From positions 372,001 through 436,000 of the forward strand of contig JAKULF010000012.1 in assembly GCA_022661535.1 (NCBI GenBank): DNA of 64,000 nucleotides, read 5' to 3'. The notes below the pieces were generated by a model. That model saw only the letters and a program-made list of their open reading frames with translations. It did not search any database and was not told the DNA's origin. Origin of the DNA: Eutypa lata (Eukaryota > Ascomycota > Sordariomycetes > Xylariales > Diatrypaceae). This document shows, piece by piece, positions 11,300-22,980 of the stretch. Within the stretch, counting starts at the first letter, position 1. The number at the start of each line of letters is the position of its first letter. Position numbers and translations under genes: made by a program.

Positions 11300-12569
11300 C
11301 TACTCATCGTCTTCGCTGTCGCTTCCATACCCAACAAGAGGTCCTGTAGACGCGGATTTTGCCTTCGCGGCAGTTGACACATTGGCCGTCTTCAGTGCTG
11401 CTAACGTACTGCTAGACAATATGCCAGCCTTTTCCGCTTGCTCTTGGGAGGTCGATCCGATGATGGACTCAAGTGTGTTCCCCTGACCTCCCACCTCGCC
11501 ACTTTCGATCATTAGGCGTTGCTCGTGCTCCAACTCGCGGCCCTGTCTTCCTAATGGGTTGACTGAGTTTGCGCCTCGGGCAAAGTAGACGTCGTCCGGC
11601 GCCTCGAATCCCTCCAACCCAAAGCTGCTCTCGATCTTGCGCCGTTTCCTGGCTTCTGGATCCCGTCCCTCGATCTCCGCTACGAACGCTTCTGGCAGCG
11701 CTCTCCGGATGGCCTCGGCCGCTTGTTCTTCAACCCGCCTCGCCTCTCTGGCTTGTGCCATTGGATTCGGATCTGCCGTTGCCCACCGGACGTTTAATAT
11801 CTCGCTGTGATCTAGTGATTGATGTGCCATGGACTATATAATCGCGTTCTCAAGTTAGCAACCGCTCAGACAAGGGATATGTTGATGTGGTGAAGTAGAA
11901 AAGACTCCAGATGCTACTCACCTCCTTCGCGAACTGCGCGTTCGCCTCATTCGAGTACGTGATGAAAGCGACACCCCGCGTGTTCAGCACGCGGATCCGT
12001 TCCACCTGCCCCCACTCGGCGAAGTGACGGGCGACAATCTCTTCTATATCGTCGCTGACGTGGATCCGACCGACGTAGATGGTGCGGTTGACGCGGGTGA
12101 AGCTGCCGACACCGCCCATGTCGTCGCGGTAGTCGGAGAACTTGTCGCGGCCGAAGCAGTCGACGTTGGGGTTGAAGAGGTCGTGGATGTTGGGGAGGCG
12201 GTGCAGGTACTCACAGTCCTGGCCGCGGGGGCAGATGCCGCGGGCGAAGAAGAGGCAGAAGTAGGAGCCGGGGATCTTGTCGGCGCGCGTGAACCCACTG
12301 TCTCGCGCGATGTTGCACCGCCCCTTGGCCGCCGTCTTGGACAGGTACTTGTCCTCCCGATCGCCCCCCGACCACTTGTTGTACCATATGTTGAAGATGG
12401 TGCCCGTCTGCGGCGGCGGCTCTGAGGTTATGAAGGATGGGTCGACCTGTGGCCGCGCCGGGCGCTTCTTTCGGATGATCTTCTTCAGTTTCTTTGGCGC
12501 TGGCACAGCTACCTCGGTGGACTGCTCCTCCTCCCCCGTCACCGGGGCGAGGTCTCTTTCCTCAGACAT
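11300..12569 (-). CDS. cwc2: Pre-mRNA splicing factor Cwc2 (RNA-binding)
   Basis: Two exons: 12569-11922 and 11833-11300 (intron GTGAGT...TATATAG, 88 bases); 393 aa. Cwc2 is a component of the Prp19-associated active spliceosome that contacts U6 snRNA and the intron. Seen: a basic N-terminus (KKLKKIIRKKRPARP); the Torus region (TGTIFNIWYNKWSGGDREDKY); a CCCH zinc finger (CLFFARGICPRGQDCEYLH); and an RRM (RTIYVGRIHV ... TRGVAFITYSNEANAQFAKE), in which the intron falls just after the last strand. The second exon begins SMAHQSLDHSEILNVRWATADPNP, a highly conserved Cwc2 block. The C-terminus is acidic and probably disordered. It is transcribed away from the acyl-CoA dehydrogenase gene. Confidence 0.94.
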
Positions 12570-13383
12570 TTTGGTAAAGGCTACGTGCAGTATAGTATGA
12601 TGGTTCGGTCTAATGAAGAATAGTAGACGAGTTGAGGTTGTAAGGAACGCTGCGTCACCGATGAAAAGGTAAGATTGGTTACTACCGTAGGTAAATGAAT
12701 TGATATTATTTGATGTTATCAGCTACTTCTTAGTTATCAGCCAATTCATAAGATTTCGGGCTAGGAGCATTAACTAACTACCCCGATTGCCACAATATAT
12801 TCGTTAGTAAGTTATTGATCCCAGTAATATCTCCATATGCATCTAAACGTATTATACATCGCTGAACTGGAAACCTTTTTCCGTCTTGCACCTTTACCGT
12901 TAGTTGCCTCGTAGGCTCCTCGGGATTCATGGATATTGGACGGCACTTCCCCAGGTTTTGACCCCATCAAGCTAGATACGCCCCTTATTTAGCGTCTTTG
13001 AAGCAGACACGGTGGTGCCGATAATGGGCAGATGCCGAATCAGCTCATCTCTTCAACTGCATCTCCAGCTATCTACTGTAGGTAGGTAGGTGGGAGCTTC
13101 AAGGTGCTAACTATCTAGGGTGGCCTACCCCGCTGAAGCTGACTTCCTAGGTAGGTAGACTTCTAACTACCTCGGCCTTAGACTCTCAGCGCCTCGGGTA
13201 GCTAGCAGGTAAGCTATATGTATGTGGTTTTATGTTTACTATACATTGTTTCACTTCTTTCGAGTTGAAATAGAAATATATTCCTTAGATTGTTCCCATT
13301 AAACTTCTACAAATTTGAGTGTTCAATCATATACGATTTCGAAATCTTTATAGGCCTCCCTCAATAAAATAATCGCAGTTACC
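12570..13383. other. Divergent promoter region cwc2 / acyl-CoA dehydrogenase
   Basis: 814 bases between two divergent starts. It contains a GTAGGTAGGTAGG run (about 13079-13091) and CCTAGGTAGGTAG (about 13147-13159), members of a short motif family seen in other intergenic regions. No ORF of note. Confidence 0.5.
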
Positions 13384-14908
13384 ATGTCTTCTCAAATCCC
13401 CGATATTGTAGGTGTTCGCTCCATAAACTTATGCATAGTGACTGTCGTTTCTAAACAAGACTCGACATATTTCTAGGTTAAAAATCGTGTTAGCGATAGG
13501 GCAAAGAAGACCTTAGATATCGTTGCTAAGTTCGTCGAAGAAGAATGTATACCGTGCGTACGACGTCAATCCCAAACATGCCATGTTACTGAATACCGTC
13601 CAGGGCGGACCCGGTGCTCGAAGCGCAGATCGGTGAAGGTGATGCGCGATGGGACCACCACCCTGCGATCGTTGACGAGCTCAAGACCAAAGCGAAGAAA
13701 CTCGGCCTCTGGAACATGTTCTTCCCGAAGGGCCACTACAAGGAATCACCCGGGTACTCGAATCTGGAATACGGCTTGATGGCGGAGTGGCTGGGCAAGT
13801 CGAGAGTGGCATCCGAAGCGACGAACTGCGCGGCACCCGATACCGGCAACATGGAAGTCCTAGCGAAGTACGGAAACGAGGCACAGAAGGCTCAGTGGCT
13901 GAAGCCGCTAATGGACGGGGAGATCCGGTCGGCTTTTCTCATGACCGAACCGGATGTGGCCTCGTCGGATGCGACGAATATCCAATTGAGTATGAAGAAA
14001 GACGGTGACGAATGGGTCCTCAATGGCTCCGTAAGTGTTCAATTGAAATACTCGATTACTACACTGGGATTAACATAAAACAGAAATGGTGGTCCAGCGG
14101 TGCCGGCGACCCGCGGTGTAAGATTTACATCGTGATGGGCAAATCCGACGCCAGCAACAAAGACCCGTACAAGCAGCAGTCGGTGATCCTAGTGCCGGCG
14201 AACACCAAGGGCATCACCATCCACCGGATGCTCAACGTCTACGGGTACGACGACGCGCCGCACGGGCACGGGCACGTCTCCTTCGACAACGTCCGGGTGC
14301 CGGCGAGCAGCATGGTGCTCGGCGAGGGGCGGGGGTTCGAGATCATCCAGGGCCGGCTGGGCCCGGGCCGCATCCACCACGCGATGCGGAGCATCGGGGC
14401 GGCGGAGCGGGCGCTCGAGTGGCTGCTGATGCGGATCAACGACCCGAAGAAGACGCCGTTCGGCAAGCAGCTGCGCGAGCACGGCGTGATCCTCGAGTGG
14501 GTGGCCAAGTCGCGGCTCGAGATCGACGCCGCGCGCCTGGTCGTGCTCAACGCCGCGGTGCGCATGGACGACCTGGGCCCCAAGGCCTCGCTGCGCGAGA
14601 TCGCCCAGGCCAAGGTCCTCGTCCCCCAGACGGCCCTGGCCGTCATCGACCGCGCCGTGCAGGCCTTCGGCGGCGCCGGCGTCAGCCAGGACACCCCCCT
14701 CGCCAACATGTGGGCGCAGATCCGCACCCTGCGGCTCGCCGACGGGCCCGACGAGGTCCACCTCCAGCAGATGGGCCGCAACGAGAACAAGCGCGGCGCC
14801 GAGGTCGCCCGCAAGATCCAGGCCCAGACGCAGAAGACCGAGGAGCTGCTCCGCCAGAACAACGTCAAGCGGTTCCAACCCGGGGCGAACATCAAGGCTA
14901 GGATTTAG
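13384..14908 (+). CDS. Acyl-CoA dehydrogenase (ACAD10/11-like)
   Basis: Four exons: 13384-13407, 13477-13553, 13604-14030 and 14084-14908; 450 aa, normal for an acyl-CoA dehydrogenase. It should oxidise an acyl-CoA to the trans-2-enoyl-CoA using FAD in fatty-acid beta-oxidation. Seen: the N-terminal helical domain ([19 protein letters not shown]), the FAD/substrate motif [26 protein letters not shown] in the beta domain, and the C-terminal helical domain with [33 protein letters not shown] and the [13 protein letters not shown] end motif. The last residues ARI only resemble a peroxisomal PTS1, so location is open. The 24-base first exon is supported by frame and by GTAGGT...TTCTAG ends. The last exon is extremely rich in G/C-ending codons, which creates long spurious antisense ORFs. 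Confidence 0.92.
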
Positions 14909-15430
14909 AGTCCTTGCGGAGATGGGAGGTGGGGGAGACAAAGAACAGAGATAGTAAATATACTACTTCTTCGCGTCGTGTATATATCTTCTCTTGGAAT
15001 ATAAATGGCATTGATGACCAGCGGAAGTTTTGGTGATATCTTTATAAAGGCGACTACCGGTAACTACTGCTAGAATGATTAACACTCCTTTATTACATGC
15101 CTAGGTAACCTATGTGTAGGAAGTTTTAATCATAAAGAATATGTCTCATAATAACCCGAACCATCCCAGTATTGTACTACGCATAGCATGCCTACTTATC
15201 ATCACTGCTTGAACTTTACATCCTTCATGTTTTTGAACAGTTTAAGTGCTTGTGGGTTTAATCGTTTATTCATTATTTATATCGTGAAGTAACCATTTCA
15301 TCCCGGACATCCTGAACGCCAATGCTCCTTCGTTCCTCCGACGATCACAATATCAAGAGAAAAAAACAAATGACAATAAACCCGCTTTACCACCACCTCA
15401 TCCATACCAGTAGAAATCCATTGCCTAAGC
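14909..15430. other. Convergent 3' region
   Basis: 522 bases between the dehydrogenase stop and the spo12 stop. AT-rich, no coding signal. Confidence 0.5.
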
Positions 15431-15929
15431 TCAGAAGACATTCTCGCCGACGAGCTTCTTAGCAGACGCCTGGGCGAAGAGGGACTTCGGCTTAGCTCTA
15501 CAGACGCATTCGGGTTAGCATTGTTTGGGTAGGCGGGGCTCGTCAATAAGTATGTAGTTAAGGGAGGTTAGTTACGTACCTGCAAACCTGCTTGCCGCGG
15601 AGGGCGTTCAGCTTGGCCGTGCAGGGGCTCATGATGTTGTCCGAGGGAGAGATGTACACTTGGGTCTGGCTATGACGGGGGAGAAGGTCAGGGTTAGCGA
15701 ACAGCGACTTGCAAGACGTGGTGGTTGTGGTGGTGGCGGGGAGAGGTGATGGCGCATACCCCTCCTGGATCTTGGACTGGAGAACCTGACGGTGGTGCTC
15801 AAGGCTCTTCATCTCGGGCTTGTTGGGGAGTCCGTCTTGTGCCTGCTGTTGCTGCTGTTGTTGGCCCTGTACCGTCACGTTGCGGTCCTTCTCGGCCAGG
15901 ACGTTCACGGGCGATTTGGTTGGTGACAT
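15431..15929 (-). CDS. spo12: Spo12-family mitotic/meiotic exit protein
   Basis: Three exons: 15929-15760, 15669-15580 and 15497-15431; 108 aa. Introns start GTATGC and GTACGT, end CATAG and TGTAG, and both contain a GCTAAC branch site. The Spo12 signature is complete only after splicing: YISPSDNIMSPCTAKLNALR (exon 2) followed by AKPKSLFAQASAKKL (exon 3). The N-terminus carries SPTKSP and a Gln-rich tract. In yeast Spo12 promotes Cdc14 release at anaphase and meiosis I; here the role is inferred from the family. The gene is easily missed because no exon exceeds 57 codons. Confidence 0.9.
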
Positions 15930-16977
15930 GATGACCGATTGAGATTGAGGTTCGGATTCGTAATGTCTGCTTCTTGGGTAATATATGCGTACGAGAGAGA
16001 GAGAGAATGCTCAAATCTGTTGGTGTTGCAAAAAAGCTGCGTACGTATGTGTTCTGTGTTACTATGTGTGCGGTTTGTTTGCAAGAATGAAGTCTGTGGA
16101 GGATGTTTCAATTGCGAAAAATAGTGAATCAAACAAGTTAGGATCGGTCCTTCTTATCGGCAGAGCTACTGCAGTTACCTGGGTAAGTAATAACTCGGCT
16201 AGAGAGCAAAGCGTGTGTCAATAAAGCAATCGTGAATGGAAAAAAGTCTAGTGTAAACATGTTGACCAGGCAACGGTCAGGGAGACGCAGGGGTTTAAAG
16301 GGCTAAATTACAATGTTTATAGGGAACAGTGGGCGGGTTGGTAGCTGCTAATTGCTTAATTAAGCTTCAGACCCGCTTTCCTGCATTCCCATCATGTCTT
16401 CCACAGTCGTTCCCGCAACGATGAAGCATTGCATATCAGATATCATGCATCCCTAGGCCATCTAAACGTCTCATCTAACTAATTAGTAAGATAGCCGGGG
16501 TCTTGGTGTGAGTCATACACTACACGTGTATCGTTATAGTAGATCTGATATTCATTAACTACAGGGGCCAAGGGTAGATAGTACAGGATTTCGATGTTCT
16601 GTAACAAATAACTGGAATTATCGTGCTCTGATAAGTGGTTAAGCAGGTACCTATAACAAACACACAGTATTATCAATCTTACCTGGGTAATAGTAGCTAT
16701 GGAAACACCTCCCAAAAACGAAATCTCTTGAATGAATCCACACAATCGGTGGTATGTAAATCACACGACGCGGCGAGTTCAGGATCATGTCGATCCGGAT
16801 TAGCTTCCGCCCCTGATCAAGCCCGGCAAGTAGTAAACTTAAACTAACGGCCAATCATCTGGAATCAAGTCAAGACTACGGCGACGCCGACGTAACTTCA
16901 TAGGTGACTAATCATACCATGATCACTTAAAACACCAAACTGGTCTACTGATAGATGACTCCGAATTTGATTGCCAT
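15930..16977. other. Intergenic, spo12 promoter and DRG1 3' region
   Basis: 1.05 kb. It contains a (GA)7 run at 15993-16006 close to the spo12 start. Small ORFs here have no recognisable features. Confidence 0.5.
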
Positions 16978-18516
16978 TCATGCTTTATACCCGCTAACTA
17001 TGTAAACAACGTCTTCGTCCGCCACCACGTGTCCCAAGCCCACCCTCTGCGGCACGTGCCTCGCGCTCGCGCCCCAGACGAGGGCGTACTTGTACGTGTC
17101 CTTGAGGGTGCGGTGGATGCGGTCGCAGACGTCCTCGATGGTGGCGTTGCTCCGGACGATGAGGGCCTCGCTGAAGTCCGGGTCGTTGCCCTTGCGCTTC
17201 GTGTAGACGCGGATGAGCCGGAGCTCCCTCCAGCACAGGTCGACGACGTCCTGGATCCCGAGGTCGAGCTCGCAGCTCATCACCGCCGTGTGGGGCTCCC
17301 GCGCCAGCTTGTCGAGGAACTCGATCGACACGCTGTCGATCTTGTTGTACACGTACAGGCACTTGATGTACTTGCGGTGGTCGCGCATGATGACGTCGAT
17401 CAGGTCGTCTACCGTCGCTTCGTCGTCTCGCACCAGCACCTCCACGTTTAGCATCTTGTAGTCCTTCAGGATGTTGAATACCATCTTCTCGTCCAGTCTT
17501 TTCGGGGGCGCCTGAAACGTGATTTTCATCCCACCCGCCTTCTTCGGTTTTAGGTAGATGTTCCTAGGGAGAAGGAAAAGTGAAGGAGATTAGTATTCAG
17601 CTCGTTAAACATTATTCGCAATATGTAATCTATCCATAACCTGTTCTCTGTGCGTAGGTCGTCGCTCCATAAAGAAGAGGAGGGGGTGACTCACGGTGGT
17701 TCCCTGTTAAGTCGTATACCAACAGCCTCGAGCTCTGCCTCGAGAAGAGCGCGCTGCTCGGCGCGTTTAGTGGCGTCGAGGATCATTAGAATCAGGTCGC
17801 TCGTCTTAGCGGCGGAGATGACCTGGCGACCTCTTCCTTTCCCCTCGGCGGCGCCTTCGATAATTCCCGGCAAGTCTAGCAGCTGGATCTCGGCGCCACC
17901 GTACTCGAGCACGCCCGGAATCGCCGTCAGCGTCGTGAAGGCGTACGACGCCACCTCGGATCTCGTCTTGGTAACTTTGGATAGGAATGTCGACTTGCCC
18001 ACCGATGGGAATCCTACTAACGCGATCCGCGCATCTCCACTCTTGCTCACGTCGAACCCCGCGCCGCCCCCGGATCCGGCCCCCGGACCGGGCTCCAGGA
18101 GCTGCGCCCGTAGCCGCGCAAGCTTTCTGGTGAGCGGGAGGAGATATGTTAGCTATCAGTAAGTAAGATCCCAGGCCCTAGTGGTACGCAATATCGTGAC
18201 TGATGTGGGTTGGTAAGCTTACCCCTTCAGAAGACCAAGATGATATTCTATTAATTAAATAAAAACGGTCAGTGACACGGTATGCTAGCATGATACCTTT
18301 TTCCAAATCATCTCACCAGTCGCCTTGTTCTCTATAAGCCATCAGCAAGTTAGCGTTATCGAATTTTGAGCAGCGCATCGTGACTCCATACTCTGCGTCC
18401 TCCTCATCTCATCCTCAATCCTGACCTTCCGTCAGTAAGATCCATGACGACTGAGTCCGATAATGATGGCAGGCGAGAAACTCTTACTCCTTGATTTTCT
18501 CCGTAATGTTCACCAT
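16978..18516 (-). CDS. Developmentally regulated GTP-binding protein DRG1/RBG1
   Basis: Six exons: 18516-18488, 18420-18392, 18331-18317, 18247-18223, 18126-17695 and 17563-16978; 371 aa, the usual DRG1 length. The four 5' exons are 29, 29, 15 and 25 bases. All junctions have GT-AG ends, and together they give [20 protein letters not shown] and then [20 protein letters not shown], the invariant DRG N-terminus. GTPase motifs: G1 GFPSVGKS (71-78), G3 DLPG (117-120), G4 NKID (250-253). The C-terminal TGS domain ends [19 protein letters not shown]1 is a translation-associated GTPase that binds polysomes with a DFRP partner (Rbg1/Tma46 in yeast). Confidence 0.95.
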
Positions 18517-19578
18517 CTTGGCGGTTCCCGACAGAAATCGTCGAGATGGTGACCTCCCCGAAGTGTATAGTCAATATACGACTTAATTATGCAGGCTCCC
18601 AGTGCCAAATCGCGTTGGATAGTTGGTTGCATAATGGCAGGTATTCTTCACCCCCGCGATCTATGCCGGCCGATAATGCTTATCTGGAATGGCAGAATCG
18701 TGGGGTAAATTTAGTGTGCACAGACCATTTTATTCACCGATTGCCTATTTTAGATCCGTACGACTACGTAAGATGTAGAGTAGGTGGGTACTTGTGGATA
18801 TACTACTTATACATGTATTTCAAGGACAGACTTCTATTACACAATCTACAATACACCTAGAAACGAAATATATTACAAGCATGTATTCATCACTCCCTCT
18901 ATACAATACCTATGCTTTTAAAGAGAAAGAGGTTTAAAATGGAAGGGATAGAAGAAAAAAACCCTTTATGAAAATCATGGGAATTAGACCCATGGGATTC
19001 AATATCCTCAAAGGGAAGACCAGAACGCTTTTAGGTCAGCGTGTTTTGGTGTCCAGGGACAACAATTGACTTCGAATCAACCAAGGACGCAACAGTCCCG
19101 CCATACCGCCCTAGTTCTAAGGCCATTAGGAAATTCACAGCCTTTTATAATATATATGTCCTCCGCAGGTGGTTGCGTAGGTTGGAAGCCTAAGGGGTAA
19201 CCGCCATGACGAGGCATCGGTTTTTACACTATAAGCAGGGCTTTCGTGAAGTACAATTCCTTGAGAGTTGCTTACCCTTTGACCCTTGTTTTTATCCACA
19301 TGCAACGACGGCTTCGAGCTGATAGTAACCCTATTTTCGAGATTGTAATTCCGTTGCATGAACTTAGTAGCTGCACGTGGATACATCCTGTTACGTAGAG
19401 TCTAGACAAACTTGCTCTATAGAGTATGTAATTATAAACATAGAAATATAGGGAGGACTCCGATACTAACAGAGGATAGGCGCCAGCAAAATCTAATGCA
19501 ATATTTCGAACTCCTATAGCTCTAATAGCTACCAAAACATATCTATTCAACTCCGTTTTATTTCTTGAATCTTGAATT
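18517..19578. other. Intergenic, DRG1 upstream and sugar-porter 3' region
   Basis: 1.06 kb, no gene. One short perfect hairpin is present: CATGGG (18976-18981) pairs with CCCATG (18989-18994) over a 7-base loop. It is too short to name. Confidence 0.45.
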
Positions 19579-21952
19579 CTAGGGTGACGTCTTTTCGACA
19601 TGAGAATGATCCGTCTTCAATCCAGTCTCTTCGTCCTTCCTACCCTCACCCGAGTGTTCTGCTGCGCCCACCCTGTCCAAGGCTGCCTGGGCATCGCCAG
19701 GGTCAGTGTGACTGATCCTGTTAACTTCCTCGCGCTCTTGGACGATGTATCTCTCTGGTCGCTTCGAGGATTTGGCGTCCGGGTCATTGTGGACGAAGAT
19801 GGACTGGTTCGCCATGAAGAACCGATCAATATCTTCAAGCGAGCGGTCTGCGGTCTCCGGATAGAGGAAGTACTGCAACACTGGGGGTCAGTAATTACTT
19901 CTTTATAGGGATTTTAGCCGCAAAGGGAAGAAAATAACTTGCCACAATGGGAATGAAAGAGAAATTAAACACGGTCCAGATTATGTAAAATCGCCAGCCG
20001 ATCGAGTCAATTCCTATAGGGGTGATTTCGACGACCATGAAATTGACAATCCACTTTAGCATTCGAAGTTAGTATTCATACTCGCTAATACGCTTCTTAT
20101 GAGACCCATGAAAGGGATCATTTGGGAACTCCAAATAAGGAGGTCCTATGACTGTTGATGCAATGTTTACTTACATTCGTGGCTGTGCCTAACGCCGCGC
20201 CTTTGGTACGCATGGAGAGCGAGTTTATTTCGGTCGGGTAGAGCCAAGGAACGCCTTGCCAGCCGATGCCGAAAAAAACATAATAGAGGAAGAAGAAAGC
20301 TACTGAAGCTTTTGCCTACACAATCCATGATATCAGTTAATCGCCCACTTAAATCGCCAAGAGAAGACCCAAGACTTTGAGTTACTCACCCATTGCGTCT
20401 GCGGCCCTGTCCCGATCGACGTATCCTCATTATAACGGATGCAGACTGTGATGATCAAATAGCAGAAGAACTGGCCAGAGGCGGCGTCTGTCTCACGTTA
20501 GCACCGATCCTGTGCACAAAGTAATGGTTACGATGACCTACACATCATCATCTTTCTCCGGCCCCATCTCTCTACATTCGGGATGCCTATTAGACTAAAG
20601 AGGAGATAGCTAAGAGAATTGCAAGCAGCTAGCAGCCTAGCAAGCTTCTCCTCCAAGCCGACCGAGCTTATCAGAACGAGCGGCAAATAGTAGCTCGTGA
20701 CATTAATGCCCGAGAACTGCTGCATCGCCTGGCTTCCCATCCCGAGAAGGAGACGCCGGATGGTCCAAGTTCCGCCGTTCTTGCCCGTCTTACCTCGGAG
20801 GAGCATAGACCAAGGGATGGCATTCTCGCGCTCAAAATCCACGGCCCACTGGATGTCTTTCGCCTGAGAGATGACATAAGGGTCTAAGACGTCCTTTGCT
20901 TCGAGATCTGCTAGTATAATATTCGCTTCTTCCTTTCGTCCTTTAGCGATCAACCATCGCGGGCTCTCAGGTAGCCATGGGACGGTTGCGTATAGGATAA
21001 TGATGAAGAGGAATTGCAGGGCAAGAGGGAACCGCCAGACGACACTTCCGGTCGCGAAGGACATGCCATATGTTACCCAGTTACCTGTGTCATATATCAG
21101 CCGAAAGGTACTGTCGCAAGGCATAAGAGTAACTACCTACTCAAAGCGAAGCCAGCGATATTAAGTATCATCTCTATTACCACGAGTTTCCCTCGCCAGT
21201 TGGCCTTGGAGGTCTCTCCTTGCCATACCGGTGCCGTCGACTATAGACTGTCAATAGGGGGGGCTGGCGGGGTTCACAAGTTTGGACGAAACGAACAGTG
21301 TTAATGCCATTTCCGATTCCCGCTACAATGCGCCCAACCATCATCTGAGAGTAGCTGTAGGCGGCGATCTGTAGGACGGCACCAACGCTCATAATGGTTG
21401 TACCAATGAGCTGTTAGATATTAGCACGGTCTCTTTCCTATAATCTGACATCTTCTCCTTCCCCCCCCCCCCCAGTTTTTTCCGGAAACGGAAACTGAGG
21501 GGAGCACCTAGGAGCACACTCGAAAATAGGGGTCAAGCCATACTAGTTAGGACTCCGTCAGCATGGATGGAACCTTCACACTGGGTACCTCGCTTTGAAT
21601 ACGAGTCTGTCATACGTACCAATAGTGTTCTTTCGCCCAAACTTTTCACCAATCCAGATAGTTGAAATGGCTCCTAGAAAGCAGCCGACATCGTAGATTG
21701 CGGTCACTGTGCTCTGCAGCGTGGCCTCGCCCGTGATCCCCATGAGCTCGAGGAAACTTGGTGTAACTATCACTCCACCGAACACACCCTGGTCATATCT
21801 GTTTGCGCGTCGTCCTGCATTAGTCTGAGTCCTTTCTCGGGAACAGCTTCTCAGGGGACTTGCCCAAACAGCGCCATATCCGAGCATGCGGCCACGGTCA
21901 CCCAAAAGGTTAACCAACCGCCCCTCAACCCAAAATACCGTTGACGACCCAT
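19579..21952 (-). CDS. MFS sugar transporter (STL1-type), one unresolved splice junction
   Basis: Nine exons: 21952-21864, 21798-21620, 21410-21297, 21240-21141, 21084-20542, 20487-20390, 20315-20175, 20053-19943 and 19872-19579; about 555 aa. Sugar-porter motifs: GYDQGVFGGV, GRKNTI after helix 2, VGRIVAGIGNG, PESPRWLI before the central loop, QQFSGINVTSYY in helix 7, VERWGRRK and the C-terminal PETADRSLEDID. Twelve helices are expected at the plasma membrane, importing a sugar or polyol by proton symport. Introns 1 (21863-21799) and 8 (19942-19873) begin GCAAGT, so both are GC-AG introns. Intron 2 (21619-21411) has a good GTACGT donor and a GCTAAT/CAG acceptor but leaves one extra base: exon 2 ends in phase 1 and exon 3 starts in phase 0. 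A missed micro-exon, a sequence error or a real frameshift are all possible. Confidence 0.82.
21461..21474. repeat. 14-base poly-C tract
   Basis: A run of 14 C inside the unresolved second intron of the sugar-porter gene. Such runs are prone to slippage and to assembly error. It is followed by an imperfect inverted repeat built from CAGTTT/AAACTG. Confidence 0.8.
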
Positions 21953-22844
21953 TTTAGCCTGTGATCTATATGTATGATGGACAAATAATGAGACTGTATA
22001 ACTAGAAAGGAGAAGATCACACAGCATACGTTAGAGGGGTATAGGATGGGGAAGCAATGCCGTGGAAGAACATGGACCCTTTTGTACCTGCAGGATCTCT
22101 TCAAGATGTTGCCTTTAATACTACGTAGTATGTCATGACCCCAGCATCACACTCCAGCAAGGACTCATGTACGCAGGTACGTACTCTGCTTTACCCGGAT
22201 GTCTGGGTCGATCCATACTTTTCTAGGGGCCCATCCCCGCAAATCTGCCGGAGGCTTGGTTGGCTGGGGTCAGGAGATATCTAGTAGTAGTGGGTATGGG
22301 GATAGGCAGCTATGAGAGCCTATGACGTGCTGCATGCCTAATCTCTATCTACATATACAATGTAACCCGGGGTTAGCCTGTGTCGTCCAGTTTTCGAAGG
22401 GTTCGAGAACTTTAGTAAGATGGGTGATTGGCCAGCTTCATTGTTGTACGACAGGTACACACGTGTTAGGTGCTGCTCCTTTCCAGGATACAACATATAG
22501 AACAAAGGGCTCTCTTCGGATCTAATATTCGGGGCTTCCGACGTTTCTCACTACATCCTCAGATCCTCAATCTACATACAGTATTAAGATTTCGACATCT
22601 CCACAAAGATTTTCTTGATATCTGACGCCTTTGCCGCACTGACCCCATGTGTTCAACAACTCATTTGCCCAAATGGGGATATAATGTCGTAGCGAGTGGA
22701 GGGAAATGGCGGGTAGTTAAACACGTGAGATGTAAGCGCCGTTGCCAAGTTAAATGACACGCTGCTGCTTGCTACCTTCTAAAATATAGAATTCGAATCA
22801 TTTTTGTGTATAAACGGTAATAACTAAGGAATAGTCCCTAGCCA

Positions 22845-22980
22845 ACGTTGTAATAATAAGACCATTCAAATAATATCTACTTGATTTATTATGCCCGAGG
22901 CATATATGAGGTGAGCTACATATGTAAGCAAGTAGGTGTATAGTAGCAGACGGTGTCAAATATTTTGGCAGCAACTTGAG
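22845..22980. repeat. Diverged direct repeat, copy 1
   Basis: It shares an ordered series of matches with copy 2: ATTCAAAT, CATATAT, AAGTAGGT, TAGGTGTAT.GTAG, GTGTCAA versus GCGTCAA, TATTTTG.CAGC. By eye roughly three quarters of bases agree over the best about 45 bases. It may be a decayed solo LTR or MITE; the family is not identified. Confidence 0.4.

Noticed and set aside
12024..12425. Plus-strand 133-codon ORF opposite cwc2
   Set aside because: Antisense of the zinc finger and RRM exon; Val/Asp/Ala-rich shadow.
14897..14908. C-terminal ARI of the acyl-CoA dehydrogenase as a peroxisomal PTS1
   Set aside because: The last residue is Ile rather than Leu or Met; too weak to claim.
14189..14941. 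Long minus-strand ORFs (250 and 218 codons) opposite the acyl-CoA dehydrogenase
   Set aside because: They are antisense shadows of a very GC3-rich exon; composition is Leu/Val/Asp- or Arg/Ser-rich without domain logic.
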